A stretch of 64,000 nt of DNA, taken from positions 42,102 through 106,101 of the forward strand of contig NZ_JAZQRL010000012.1 of the NCBI RefSeq assembly GCF_045629565.1. Direction: 5' to 3'. A model generated the notes under the pieces. It was not told where the DNA came from, did not search any database, and saw nothing but the letters and a program-made list of their open reading frames with translations. The translations under genes were made by a program, and so were the position numbers. This document shows positions 35,798-44,918 of the stretch, piece by piece. Position 1 is the first letter of the stretch; each line of letters starts with the position of its first letter. The DNA comes from Arcticibacter sp045629565 (GTDB lineage Bacteria > Bacteroidota > Bacteroidia > Sphingobacteriales > Sphingobacteriaceae).

Positions 35798-36700
35798 TTA
35801 TTTAAGATAGATGTCTTCTCTCGATGTTGCGTATAGCTCATACCAATCCTGATGATCCAGATCTATATTAAAAGCTTTAACGATATTTCTGATTCTCTGT
35901 TCTTCTCTGGTTCCGATGAGTGGAAGAGCTCCTAGTTTAATAAGCCAGGCAACAGCTACCGACTCGATTTCTACACCATATTTTATAGCTATCTTTTGGA
36001 GTTTATTCCTGACCTTGATGGCAAGGTCGTCCTTTCCATGTGCAATCCGACCATCAGCGAGTGGAGCTGATGCAAGAGGTTTCATATAGCGCTGTTTGAT
36101 ATAGTCTATCTGTCCGTTGTCCAGAGCTGATGTATTCAACAGATTGAGTTCGATATGATTAGTTACAATAGGCGTGCTGAGGAACGACGCAAGTAACTGA
36201 TGTTGAAATACAGAGAAATTGGTGATACCAATGTTCTTAACTTTTCCCGAATTCTTCAGTTGCATAAGCGTTAGCGCAGTTTCTTCAATATTAGATATTG
36301 GGTCGAGGTGGTTTAGCAGGAAGATATCAATGTAATCGGTACGCAACTTACGCAACGAGCTTTCAACTGATTCGATAATGTGTTTGCTGGAGGTGTCGTA
36401 ATGTTTTATACGTATACCTGGTTGGCTGCTGTGAGGTACCCTGAGTCCGCATTTCGTAAAAATTACCAGATCTTCCCTTTTGAAGGACTTTTGACTAATA
36501 ACTTTTCCAAACAACTCTTCGCATTGATAAGATCCATAGGAATCACCATGATCAAAGGTGTTAATCCCCAGTTCCAGGCACAGGTTGACTATGCGTTCCA
36601 TGTCTGCCGAGACGTTGCTTGCCTCATCATTCCATCGATAAAATCCGTAAACAGCCGATGATACTTTCGGCCCCGCGTCACTCAGATAGGTTTTTTCCAT
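35798..36700 (-). CDS. Aldo/keto reductase
   Basis: A 300-residue NADPH-dependent reductase with the full catalytic tetrad: Asp and Tyr in FDHGDSYGSY, Lys in IFTKCG, and His in LLNHLDP. The C-terminal cofactor region has LPLIGTREEQRI. It resembles the YdhF-type oxidoreductases. The ATG at 36700 is chosen because the 14 codons before it are AT-rich and not family-like. Substrate unknown. It is divergent from the acyltransferase-like gene. Confidence 0.9.
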   Translation of the reverse strand: MEKTYLSDAGPKVSSAVYGFYRWNDEASNVSADMERIVNLCLELGINTFDHGDSYGSYQCEELFGKVISQKSFKREDLVIFTKCGLRVPHSSQPGIRIKHYDTSSKHIIESVESSLRKLRTDYIDIFLLNHLDPISNIEETALTLMQLKNSGKVKNIGITNFSVFQHQLLASFLSTPIVTNHIELNLLNTSALDNGQIDYIKQRYMKPLASAPLADGRIAHGKDDLAIKVRNKLQKIAIKYGVEIESVAVAWLIKLGALPLIGTREEQRIRNIVKAFNIDLDHQDWYELYATSREDIYLK

Positions 36701-36797
36701 AATCTTAATCTTGATTTGCAATATTATCCAAATAAGATTCACAAAAGAAATATTTTTAAGTGTGGAAATGCAGGCAGAGCATGTTATAATATTGCGT

Positions 36798-36823
36798 AAA
36801 AACGCATAATCATGCGTTTTTTT
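36798..36823. terminator. Orphan terminator in a divergent intergenic region
   Basis: A perfect 10-bp stem (AAAAACGCAT/ATGCGTTTTT) with an AATC loop and a T-run on the plus strand lies between two divergently transcribed genes, where no gene ends. It may end a short RNA from upstream or attenuate the plus-strand operon. Confidence 0.6.
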
Positions 36824-36874
36824 GCCGGTAACTGATGTTAGTGATCAAACATAATCGTCGGGCGGTACAAAATG

Positions 36875-36896
36875 TATCTTTGATATTGTAGATTTG
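36875..36896 (+). promoter_or_regulatory. Two -7 boxes before the acyltransferase/E1 operon
   Basis: TATCTTTG at 36875-36882 and TAGATTTG at 36889-36896 both match TAnnTTTG. The second ends 20 bases before the ATG at 36917. No clear -33 TTG for either. Confidence 0.45.
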
Positions 36897-36916
36897 ATGT
36901 GAAATTTGACTAAACG

Positions 36917-37726
36917 ATGGAGGGTACCTTAAACAAAGAAAATCCGGAAGTACGGCTTAGAGCATTTAGGGCGATTGATGAGCCGGAGACATGCGAATTA
37001 TTTGTTGAGGGACATACCCATGTTTTAACGAGTATAGGAGTTACTAAGGTTACTTCCTCTAAGAATGGGTGGATAGAGAATCCTGGCGCATTTGTTATCG
37101 TGGTGGAGTCTCTTGACAAGAAGAAGGTCTATGGAGGAGCAAGGGTCCATGTCGCGGGCGGCTCTGAGCCTCTTCCAATAGAGCAGGCTACAGGAGCGAT
37201 GGATTCGCAGATATTTAAACTGGTATGGGAATATTCGCGAAAAGGTACTGGTGAGCTTTGTGGTCTTTGGAACTCAAGAGAAATATCAGGCTACGGTATA
37301 GGGTGTATTTTTCTTATTCGTGCTGCAGTTGCGATTTCAACGCAGATTGGACTGGAATCGCTTTTTGCGTTGTGCGCACCTTACACCATAAAGCCATGTG
37401 AGTCCGTTGGAATGGAACGAGAGGAAAGTATCGGAAATAATGGGACTTTTTATTATCCTAAGCTAGATCTGCTGGCAACGACTATGTTGTTAAAAGATGT
37501 TCCTACACTTATCAAAGCTCATCAGGATGATCAAGATGCAATCTTCAAAATTCGGGAGTCTCTAAATGTGATCAGGCTGGAGGAACTAAGAAGAAAAACA
37601 ATCAAAATTCATTACGAAACCCAAATTCCTAATCTTGACAAGTGGAATCTTGAGAGTATCATCTCGAATGCGAAACTGAACTTCATGAAAGGTCAGTTGA
37701 ATGAAAACGACCTTAACTTTTTTTAA
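36917..37726 (+). CDS. Acyltransferase-like protein (GNAT / N-acyl synthase-like)
   Basis: A 269-residue soluble protein. The first ~180 residues have the pattern of the GNAT/autoinducer-synthase-like fold: RLRAFRAIDEPETCELFVEGH, then GAFVIVVESLDKKKVYGGARVHVAGG (central strands) and GIGCIFLIRAAVAISTQIGLESLFALCA (helix and strand before the acyl-carrier site). The N-terminal RAFRAIDEPETC motif recalls FeeM-type N-acyl amino acid synthases. The C-terminal ~90 residues are helical and charged. It starts a four-gene run, 9 bases ahead of the E1-nitroreductase fusion. The fold assignment is moderate; the acyl substrate is unknown. Confidence 0.7.
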   Translation: MEGTLNKENPEVRLRAFRAIDEPETCELFVEGHTHVLTSIGVTKVTSSKNGWIENPGAFVIVVESLDKKKVYGGARVHVAGGSEPLPIEQATGAMDSQIFKLVWEYSRKGTGELCGLWNSREISGYGIGCIFLIRAAVAISTQIGLESLFALCAPYTIKPCESVGMEREESIGNNGTFYYPKLDLLATTMLLKDVPTLIKAHQDDQDAIFKIRESLNVIRLEELRRKTIKIHYETQIPNLDKWNLESIISNAKLNFMKGQLNENDLNFF

Positions 37727-37735
37727 AATAAACCA

Positions 37736-40033
37736 ATGGATACCAATTACAATTTCAGCCCTCAATTATTAAGGATTTACCGCGAGACGGACAAAAGAGC
37801 ATTTGATGCGTTAATAGAAGGGAAGGAAGCGTGGTTTATACACGACGAAATATATGGCCAGTTGCAGGAACTGGTGAAATCAGAACATCCATCGGTAAAA
37901 TTAAAGCCCGAAGATTATTCAACATTGATTAGTCAGCGTCTTGGAGAACGAAGTATCAAAGAGTATGGTGTCTGGGTGTTTTACCCCTGGAGTAAACGTC
38001 TTGTTCACCTACTGGATGAGGAGGAGTTTATAGAAGTCAGGACGAATCGTAACCGATATAAAATAACAAGAGAAGAGCAAAATGCTCTTCGACGTAGGAA
38101 GATAGGTATTGTGGGTTTGTCTGTAGGGCAGTCGATCGCTTTGACCTTGGCGATGGAGCGCACCTGTGGGGAACTTCGTCTCGCTGATTTTGACACTGCT
38201 GAACTGAGCAATTTGAATAGGATTAGAACGGGTGTGCAGAATCTCGGAATAAGTAAAACATTGATAGCTGCTAGGGAAATTCTTGAGATAGATCCATTCA
38301 TCAAGATCAGAATCTACAATGATGGCCTTAATCAGGAAAATATGGATCACTTCTTTACTTTTGACGGGAAGCTGGATCTTTTTGTAGAGGTATGTGACGG
38401 TTTAGACATCAAGATCGAGAGCCGTTATAAAGCCAGGGAGTTACAGATCCCCGTTGTGATGGACACAAATGACAGAGGAATGCTTGATGTGGAGCGTTTC
38501 GACCTCGAGCCAGACAGAGACATTCTTCATGGTCTTGCTGATGGGCTTGATCCTAAAAACGTAAAAGGACTGACAAACGAAGAGAAGGTTCCTTATGTGT
38601 TGCGATTAATTGGTGCGGATACCATTTCAACCAGGATGAAGGCATCCATGCTTGAAGTGGAGCAGTCAATAAATACCTGGCCGCAACTTGCGTCGTCCGT
38701 AACATTAGGCGGGGCTCTTACCACTGATGTTTGCAGACGTATATTGCTGGATCAATACCACGAGTCGGGCAGATATTATGTCGATTTGGAAGAGCTAGTT
38801 GGAGATAGCAAAACGAAATCAGAAGCTGCGTCGGTTCCGGCCGCTCAATTAGTCAACCCTTATTCAGCACTTGAGTGGCCGGATATTAGAAGTGCAGTAG
38901 ATGAATTTTTTGAAAGGTATGAAGCTGAAGCTAATGGAATTTCTGATCATCACTTAAATGCCCTTGTAGACGCCGGTATCGCCGCGCCATCGGCAGGTAA
39001 TAATCAACCTTGGAAATGGTATTATCGGAATGGGGTCTTGTTTCTTTTTCATGATAAAATTCAGTCATGGTCTTGGGGTGACTATTATGAAATGGGATCT
39101 CATATGTCCCTTGGTTCAGCACTCGAAAACGTACGTCTGCAGGCCGAAGCGTTAGGACTCTCGGCACAAGAAACAGTTTTTCCGCTTGAGCATAATTCAG
39201 CAATGATTGCTGCAGTGCGGTTTTCCCCCGGAACGAAGCCAGTACAGCAGTCGACGCTTGATCTGGCCAGATATATCTTTGTGCGTAACACAAATCGTAA
39301 ACTGGCAAAGCGGATTCAGTTAGATGAGTCGTTCTATAGTGAAATGAGTCGTGTGGTAAGCCTCTTTGATCCCGTAAAATTGTATTTTACCCAGGATGAA
39401 GAGGAACTAGATGAGCTCGCTGATATTATTGCTGAGTGTGACAAGGTGAGGTTGCTTAACGAACTAGGACATGAGGAGTTTTATCATGAGATTCGTTGGA
39501 ATAAAGCAGATGCTGATAAAACCAGAAATGGTGTCGAGCTGGATTCCGTAGATATTACCGCCAGTGAAAAGGCGGGTTTTAAGGTAGCACAAGACTGGAA
39601 TGCTGTAAAGTTACTTGCTCAGTGGGATAAGGGAGATGCGTTTAAGAAAATGTCGCTGGATGGAATTAGGTGTGCGTCTGGAATTGTCGTCCTTACGATA
39701 CCAGAGTTCAACCACCCCGCCCTAATACAAGCGGGAAGGGCTGCGGAGCGAGCCTGGATATTTGCGAATCAGCAGCAGATAGCTGTTCATCCCATGTTGT
39801 CAACTGCTTTCTTCTTTGGCCGTTTGACGCATGGCAAGGGCCAGGATCTTCCTCAACATGTCGCTGATAAGCTGAGTTTATTGAGACAGCGTTTCCTGAA
39901 AGTTCTATCGCCAGGCCTACAGCATGAAAAAAATAGTCAGTATGAGGTTTTCGTCATGAAGGTTGGTATTGCTCCCGATGCAGATAGTAGGTCTTTGAGA
40001 AAGCATAAAGCTGAATTGTTTAGTCGAGATTGA
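37736..40033 (+). CDS. ThiF/E1-like adenylating domain fused to nitroreductase (Rv1355c family)
   Basis: A 765-residue fusion. Residues ~1-110 are a family-specific N-terminus. About 115-340 is an E1/ThiF Rossmann fold (GIVGLSVGQSIALTLA, the acidic LADFDTAELSNLNR, then VEVCDGLDIK). About 390-740 is a nitroreductase-like FMN domain (DAGIAAPSAGNNQPWKW, WSWGDYYEMGSHMSLG, AAERAWIFANQQQIAVHPM). The layout is that of the Rv1355c family named after the mycobacterial protein, whose reaction is not known. The tight neighbour relation with the acyltransferase-like gene and a sensor kinase suggests a small-molecule activation or modification step coupled to sensing. Confidence 0.82.
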   Translation: MDTNYNFSPQLLRIYRETDKRAFDALIEGKEAWFIHDEIYGQLQELVKSEHPSVKLKPEDYSTLISQRLGERSIKEYGVWVFYPWSKRLVHLLDEEEFIEVRTNRNRYKITREEQNALRRRKIGIVGLSVGQSIALTLAMERTCGELRLADFDTAELSNLNRIRTGVQNLGISKTLIAAREILEIDPFIKIRIYNDGLNQENMDHFFTFDGKLDLFVEVCDGLDIKIESRYKARELQIPVVMDTNDRGMLDVERFDLEPDRDILHGLADGLDPKNVKGLTNEEKVPYVLRLIGADTISTRMKASMLEVEQSINTWPQLASSVTLGGALTTDVCRRILLDQYHESGRYYVDLEELVGDSKTKSEAASVPAAQLVNPYSALEWPDIRSAVDEFFERYEAEANGISDHHLNALVDAGIAAPSAGNNQPWKWYYRNGVLFLFHDKIQSWSWGDYYEMGSHMSLGSALENVRLQAEALGLSAQETVFPLEHNSAMIAAVRFSPGTKPVQQSTLDLARYIFVRNTNRKLAKRIQLDESFYSEMSRVVSLFDPVKLYFTQDEEELDELADIIAECDKVRLLNELGHEEFYHEIRWNKADADKTRNGVELDSVDITASEKAGFKVAQDWNAVKLLAQWDKGDAFKKMSLDGIRCASGIVVLTIPEFNHPALIQAGRAAERAWIFANQQQIAVHPMLSTAFFFGRLTHGKGQDLPQHVADKLSLLRQRFLKVLSPGLQHEKNSQYEVFVMKVGIAPDADSRSLRKHKAELFSRD

Positions 40034-40044
40034 GATCTGTACAA

Positions 40045-42183
40045 ATGAAAATTATGTATTACATTAGACTGGTTCTTTTTCTCTTAAGCTGCTTAATAGC
40101 AGAAACTGCATTTGCCCAACAGGTCATTTTATTTGATGGTAGTTTCGAACCAATTGGAAACAAGCTTGAAATTCTTACAGATTCAAACTCCACTATTTCG
40201 CTCAAAGAAGCGATGAAATCAACTGAATTCAGGAGATCAACTGAAGAGTTTCCTAATCTTGGAACCAAACCATACTCTTATTGGGTGCGGTTCTCGTTGA
40301 AGAACGTCACAGCAGGCAAGACAGCGGGCATCCAGTTGACTCAAGCGATGATGGACTATCTGGATTTCTACGAGCTTCATGGTGACACTGTCAAACGTGC
40401 AAACTTCACGGGACATAAACGACCGTTCAACAATCGCTACTTAAAAAACCAGACATTCATATATCAAATACCTTTTCAAGGCGGTGATATACGCACGATC
40501 TATTTTCGTGTGCAAAGTGGGAAACAATTAATTCTTCCGGTGTATCTAGGTACCATAGAACGTGTTATCGAGAATAGCCTTGTTATAGATATGCTGTTTG
40601 GTGTATATGTAGGCATTATCATGGTAATGATCTTGTATAATCTTTTCCTGTACAGTACAGTAAGAGATCGAAATTACCTGTATTATGTGATCTACCTTGT
40701 AGTTGTTCTGCTAACGCAGGCATCAATGCAAGGTTACGTCTTTCGCCTAATCTTACCCGAATATCCGGAGATCGCTGATATGTTTATATATTTCAGCACT
40801 GCATTGATTGGAATAGCGGCAATTGAGTTTTCGAAACATTTTCTTTCAACCAAAACTTATACTCCTAAACTTCATCGTTTCTCTTATGTGTTCTACGCCT
40901 TGTATGGCGTTCAGATTCTGCTGGCCTTACTTGGCTATTTCAATTGGAGTTATACGTTGATGCTAATGCTTGCCATGTTTAGCGCAATCTATGTATTATA
41001 CATGGCAGTGGTTATTCAAATAAAGGGGCTGCGATCAGCGAAGTTCTTTTTAATTGCATGGGGTGGTTTTATTTTATGTGTGGTGGTCTATGTTCTTAAA
41101 GATTTAAACCTCATATTCCCTTACAACAACATTACCAACTTCGCCCTTCTCATCGGTTCAGCGTTCGAAGCGGTACTATTATCATTTGCCTTAGCCGACA
41201 AAATCAACATTCTTAAATCTGAAAAGGAACAATCACAGATGGAAACCATGCATGTTTTGCGTGAAAATGAACGTATCATCAGGGAGCAGAATGTTGTCCT
41301 TGAAGCAAGAGTAACGGAACGGACAGCGGAGCTAAATAATACGCTGGAAGACCTTAAGCAGACACAGAGTCAGCTTGTTGAATCTGAAAAGATGGCTTCG
41401 CTCGGCCAGTTAACGGCGGGAATTGCACATGAAATCAACAATCCAATAAATTTTGTCACGTCGAATATTAACCCGCTTAAAAGGGACGTTGATATGCTGC
41501 TTGAAGCCCTGGATGAGATAGAGATGGTCGGCCTTTCAGATCGGCCAACTCATGAAAAGAAGCAAATGATTGAGGAGTATAAAGAAGATCTCGATTTTGA
41601 TTACCTAAAGATTGAGATTGATCAACTTATGAAAGGGATAAATGAAGGTGCTTCTCGTACTGCAGAAATAGTCAAGGGCCTGCGAATTTTCTCGAGAGTA
41701 GACGAAGATGATCTTAAGAAAGCAGATATAAACGAAGGACTTAATTCCACTATGATCATAGCGAATAATCTGCTCAATAATAATATTCAAGTGGCTATGG
41801 ACCAAGGGGACTTACCAAAGGTGGAATGCTATGCAGGTAAGCTAAATCAGGTGTTCCTGAATATTATAAGTAACGGCATTCATGCTATTCATGAAAAATT
41901 TGGCGAAAAACCCGGTGGTGAGCTTAATATCAAAACTTATGCTGATGAAGAAAATGTATATTTGTCCATCAAAGATAACGGTACAGGAATGAGCGTAGAA
42001 ACTCAAAAGAAAATTTTTGAGCCATTTTTTACTACAAAAGATGTTGGCGAGGGAACGGGATTGGGAATGTCGATAGCCTACAATACGATCAAAAAACATA
42101 AGGGAGATATAAACGTTTATTCTTCACCGGGTGAAGGTTCAGTTTTCACGTTGCGCATTCCAATATCTTTTAGCAATGATTAA
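40045..42183 (+). CDS. 7TM-DISM sensor histidine kinase
   Basis: A 712-residue membrane kinase: signal peptide (LVLFLLSCLIAETAFAQ), a 7TMR-DISM extracellular domain (about 35-175), seven membrane helices (about 185-390), a coiled coil (395-445), then HisKA with the phosphorylated His in GIAHEINNPINF and HATPase motifs NGIHAI, DNGTGM, GTGLGMS. The extracellular DISM domain binds small ligands, often carbohydrates. The ATG at 40045 is preferred to a TTG overlapping the previous stop, since it gives a regular signal peptide. It is 11 bases after the E1-nitroreductase gene. Confidence 0.9.
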   Translation: MKIMYYIRLVLFLLSCLIAETAFAQQVILFDGSFEPIGNKLEILTDSNSTISLKEAMKSTEFRRSTEEFPNLGTKPYSYWVRFSLKNVTAGKTAGIQLTQAMMDYLDFYELHGDTVKRANFTGHKRPFNNRYLKNQTFIYQIPFQGGDIRTIYFRVQSGKQLILPVYLGTIERVIENSLVIDMLFGVYVGIIMVMILYNLFLYSTVRDRNYLYYVIYLVVVLLTQASMQGYVFRLILPEYPEIADMFIYFSTALIGIAAIEFSKHFLSTKTYTPKLHRFSYVFYALYGVQILLALLGYFNWSYTLMLMLAMFSAIYVLYMAVVIQIKGLRSAKFFLIAWGGFILCVVVYVLKDLNLIFPYNNITNFALLIGSAFEAVLLSFALADKINILKSEKEQSQMETMHVLRENERIIREQNVVLEARVTERTAELNNTLEDLKQTQSQLVESEKMASLGQLTAGIAHEINNPINFVTSNINPLKRDVDMLLEALDEIEMVGLSDRPTHEKKQMIEEYKEDLDFDYLKIEIDQLMKGINEGASRTAEIVKGLRIFSRVDEDDLKKADINEGLNSTMIIANNLLNNNIQVAMDQGDLPKVECYAGKLNQVFLNIISNGIHAIHEKFGEKPGGELNIKTYADEENVYLSIKDNGTGMSVETQKKIFEPFFTTKDVGEGTGLGMSIAYNTIKKHKGDINVYSSPGEGSVFTLRIPISFSND

Positions 42184-42221
42184 TATCCTTTCCGACAATC
42201 AATTTGGTACCAATTAGTCCT

Positions 42222-43307
42222 ATGACAGAAAAACTTAAGATTCTGTATGTTGATGATGAAGCTGATAATCTGGTAGGGTTTAAAGCATCATTTCGGTTTG
42301 ATTATCAAATTTTTATCGCCCAGGATATTCCGGCTGCATACGCTCATCTGGAAAAGCATCCCGACATACGGATTATATTTTGTGACCAAAGAATGCCCAG
42401 GCAAACAGGTGTCGAATTTTTTGATGAAGTAAGATCTTTATACCCATCGGCAGTTAGAATACTTCTTACCGCTTACACAGATGTGGAGTCTGTGATTGAT
42501 GCGATCAATAGAGGGCATATATTCAGGTTCGTTAAAAAGCCATGGACTGAAATTGATATTATATCCGCTATTGAAGAAGCTAATAAATTCCATATAAGCA
42601 ATTCTATGTTGGCAGTAAAGCATGACGAGTTGCAAAGGGCATATAGCGAGCTCGACAAATTTGCTTACAGCGTAAGCCATGATATACGAGGCCCTTTGTC
42701 CGGAATAATGGGTGCGATTAACCTTGCGCAGGATACTGATGACCCAGTTGAGATGAAGGAAGTCTTGTCGATGATGAAGAAATCATTGAAGACGCTGGAT
42801 ATGTACATAGTAAATATGCATGAATATTACAGTCTCCAGAGAGGTGAGCTGAAGATTAAAAAAATAGACTTCGTCACTATTGCCGGCACCCTTAAAGATA
42901 TCTTCGGAATGACGGCCGAAGTTAATAATATTTCATTCCAAGTTGATATAGATCAAAACGAACCCTTTTTTAACGACGAAGCTCCAATAATGCTTATCCT
43001 GAACAATCTAATCTCGAACGCTTTTAAATATCAGGAAGAAGGAAACGCGAATAAGATTGTTAAATTAAAAATAGAGATAAAGAATGGTTCAGCGACATTT
43101 GAGATCAGTGATAATGGGATAGGAATTCTTCGAAACCACATAAATGAGATCTTCAATCTCTTCTATCGTGCTACTTCTCAATCGTCAGGTTCAGGATTTG
43201 GACTCTACAATGTGAAAAGTGCTATTCTTAAGCTTAACGGACATATTGAGGTGAACTCTGTCTTGCACCAGGGTACCACATTTCGAGTAATAATCCCTGG
43301 AAAATAA
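42222..43307 (+). CDS. Receiver-histidine kinase hybrid
   Basis: A 361-residue cytoplasmic protein: N-terminal receiver (ILYVDDEADN, phospho-Asp in IIFCDQRMPRQTG, Lys in RFVKKPW), then a HisKA domain (SVSHDIRGPLSG) and a HATPase domain (NLISNAFKY, ISDNGIGI, GSGFGLYNV). Receiver-first hybrids act as a relay that responds to a phosphorylated partner. The ATG at 42222 is used; a TTG 18 bases earlier is less likely. It lies 38 bases after the 7TM-DISM kinase and probably takes its phosphate from it. Confidence 0.9.
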   Translation: MTEKLKILYVDDEADNLVGFKASFRFDYQIFIAQDIPAAYAHLEKHPDIRIIFCDQRMPRQTGVEFFDEVRSLYPSAVRILLTAYTDVESVIDAINRGHIFRFVKKPWTEIDIISAIEEANKFHISNSMLAVKHDELQRAYSELDKFAYSVSHDIRGPLSGIMGAINLAQDTDDPVEMKEVLSMMKKSLKTLDMYIVNMHEYYSLQRGELKIKKIDFVTIAGTLKDIFGMTAEVNNISFQVDIDQNEPFFNDEAPIMLILNNLISNAFKYQEEGNANKIVKLKIEIKNGSATFEISDNGIGILRNHINEIFNLFYRATSQSSGSGFGLYNVKSAILKLNGHIEVNSVLHQGTTFRVIIPGK

Positions 43308-43311
43308 CCCG

Positions 43312-43776
43312 TTAATCGAGTAATTTCTGTCTTAAAAGAAATTCAAGCTGGTCGTTCGAAGTGGCCAGCTTAGCGTTCATCGATGTTATCTCGGCCTTCT
43401 CTTCATATTTCTCAAACGCGCGGGTAATGGTCAGGTCAAGCTCCTCCTCATTCCAAGGTTTTGCCAGATAGTGAAATATCTTCCCTTTGTTAACAGCATC
43501 GACAACAGCGCCCATGTCGGCATAGCCCGTCAAAAGTATGCGGATAGGATCAGGAAACATTTCGATTACTTTTTCAAGAAATTCGACACCGGTCATATTT
43601 GGCATTCTCTGATCTGTAATGATAATGTGAACGGGCTTGGCCTTCATAATTTCAAGTGCTTCATCACCACTCAGGGCGATAAGTACCTTGTATTTCATAC
43701 GAAAGGTAGCCTTAAAAGAGTACAAGTTATTCTCTTCGTCGTCCACGTAGAGGATGGTTATCTTTTTCTCGGGCAT
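43312..43776 (-). CDS. Response regulator with C-terminal coiled coil
   Basis: A 154-residue protein: receiver domain (ILYVDDEENN, phospho-Asp in IIITDQRMPNMTGVEF, Lys in YLAKPWNEEEL) and a short C-terminal helical tail (TSMNAKLATSNDQLEFLLRQKL). Its receiver is strikingly like the N-terminal receiver of the convergent hybrid kinase (DQRMP..TGVEF and KPW motifs in both), so both may be served by the same sensor. The gene ends 4 bases from the end of the hybrid. Confidence 0.9.
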   Translation of the reverse strand: MPEKKITILYVDDEENNLYSFKATFRMKYKVLIALSGDEALEIMKAKPVHIIITDQRMPNMTGVEFLEKVIEMFPDPIRILLTGYADMGAVVDAVNKGKIFHYLAKPWNEEELDLTITRAFEKYEEKAEITSMNAKLATSNDQLEFLLRQKLLD

Positions 43777-43841
43777 AATAGATGATTACGGTGAAGTTAG
43801 CGTTTTTGTTTCATCAAGATTGATATTTGACCAAGGTTATT

Positions 43842-44915
43842 CTAATTTAACTTTAAGTCTGCATACACAGGGTAGTGGTCAGATGCCTGCTCGGGTATGA
43901 TTACATGGGAAAATACATTAAATCTGTCTGATACAAGGATGTGATCAATCTGATAGCGAAGAAAGCCTTTGTGTAAAGTAACCGCATATAACCCACTGCC
44001 TTTTTCTCTGTAAGTGCTTTGCATCCCCTCTGCCATTTTATTAAACGCATACGACGAAGGCGGGTCATTGAAATCACCGCACACAATGTATGGATGTGGA
44101 CATGTAGTCATATGCTGTTTCACCATATCAACCTGGGCGGAACGCTCAAAAAAGGCTCTTCTCAATTGACCTCCTATTTTTTTAGACGGGCGTATTTGCT
44201 TTGTCTTCCCTTTTATGACCTGGCTCATATAGTTGAGTTGATCCGGCTTAAGTCGGATAGATTCCAGATGCACGGTGTAGACGCGGAAAATTTTGTTGTT
44301 TTTTAAAACATCAATGTAGATCCCGTGATTACCATCACCTTCCTGAGAAAACTTAATGAGCCCGGTGCTAACAATAGGATATTTTGAGAAGATTGCCAGG
44401 CCCAATCCGCCCCCGTTAAATTTTGCATGATGGAAGTGTTGCGTATCAAGAATCCTCTTTAAAGAATCTGTAGGGTTAAAGCGGCCGGGCACGTCATGGT
44501 ATTCCTGTAAACAAGCAATGTCCGGTTGAATCCTTTCGATGAGATTCAGAACTTTACCGCTCTGAGAAGTTTCCCTGAAAGCCTCGTCAAATGCATGAAC
44601 ATTGTATGTCATCACCCTTATGAGCGAATCATTTGATTCCTGCTTTGGCGAGAGAGATTGTCTCTTTCCCAAACTAAATGAACCTGCCAGAATTGGCCAG
44701 CTGATTAGAATGCAGCATAACGGAACCCAGGCAAAGCGGGACCATCGGACCGACCAGTAGATCAATACTAAGAAATTTCCCGCCAGGATGGGGACATACG
44801 CCAGGCTTATGAACGCCAATGGCCAGAAACTTCTTGGGTCTACATACGCACCGAGGGTAGAGAGCAGGAGTGCTATACACGCCAGAACAGATATGAGTTT
44901 GAGTAATTTAGTCAT
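43842..44915 (-). CDS. Membrane-anchored endonuclease/exonuclease/phosphatase-family protein
   Basis: A 357-residue protein with three N-terminal membrane segments (about 5-85) followed by a soluble EEP domain (about 97-357): RVMTYNVHAFDEAF (metal-binding Asn), CLQEYHD (catalytic Glu), YTVHLESIRL, CGDFNDPPSS, and the final SDHYPVYADL (Asp-His). All core residues are present. Substrates in this family range from DNA to phospholipids; the membrane anchor makes a lipid or phosphodiester outside the cytoplasm plausible. The gene begins 3 bases after the TRIC gene. Confidence 0.9.
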   Translation of the reverse strand: MTKLLKLISVLACIALLLSTLGAYVDPRSFWPLAFISLAYVPILAGNFLVLIYWSVRWSRFAWVPLCCILISWPILAGSFSLGKRQSLSPKQESNDSLIRVMTYNVHAFDEAFRETSQSGKVLNLIERIQPDIACLQEYHDVPGRFNPTDSLKRILDTQHFHHAKFNGGGLGLAIFSKYPIVSTGLIKFSQEGDGNHGIYIDVLKNNKIFRVYTVHLESIRLKPDQLNYMSQVIKGKTKQIRPSKKIGGQLRRAFFERSAQVDMVKQHMTTCPHPYIVCGDFNDPPSSYAFNKMAEGMQSTYREKGSGLYAVTLHKGFLRYQIDHILVSDRFNVFSHVIIPEQASDHYPVYADLKLN

Positions 44916-44918
44916 GAT

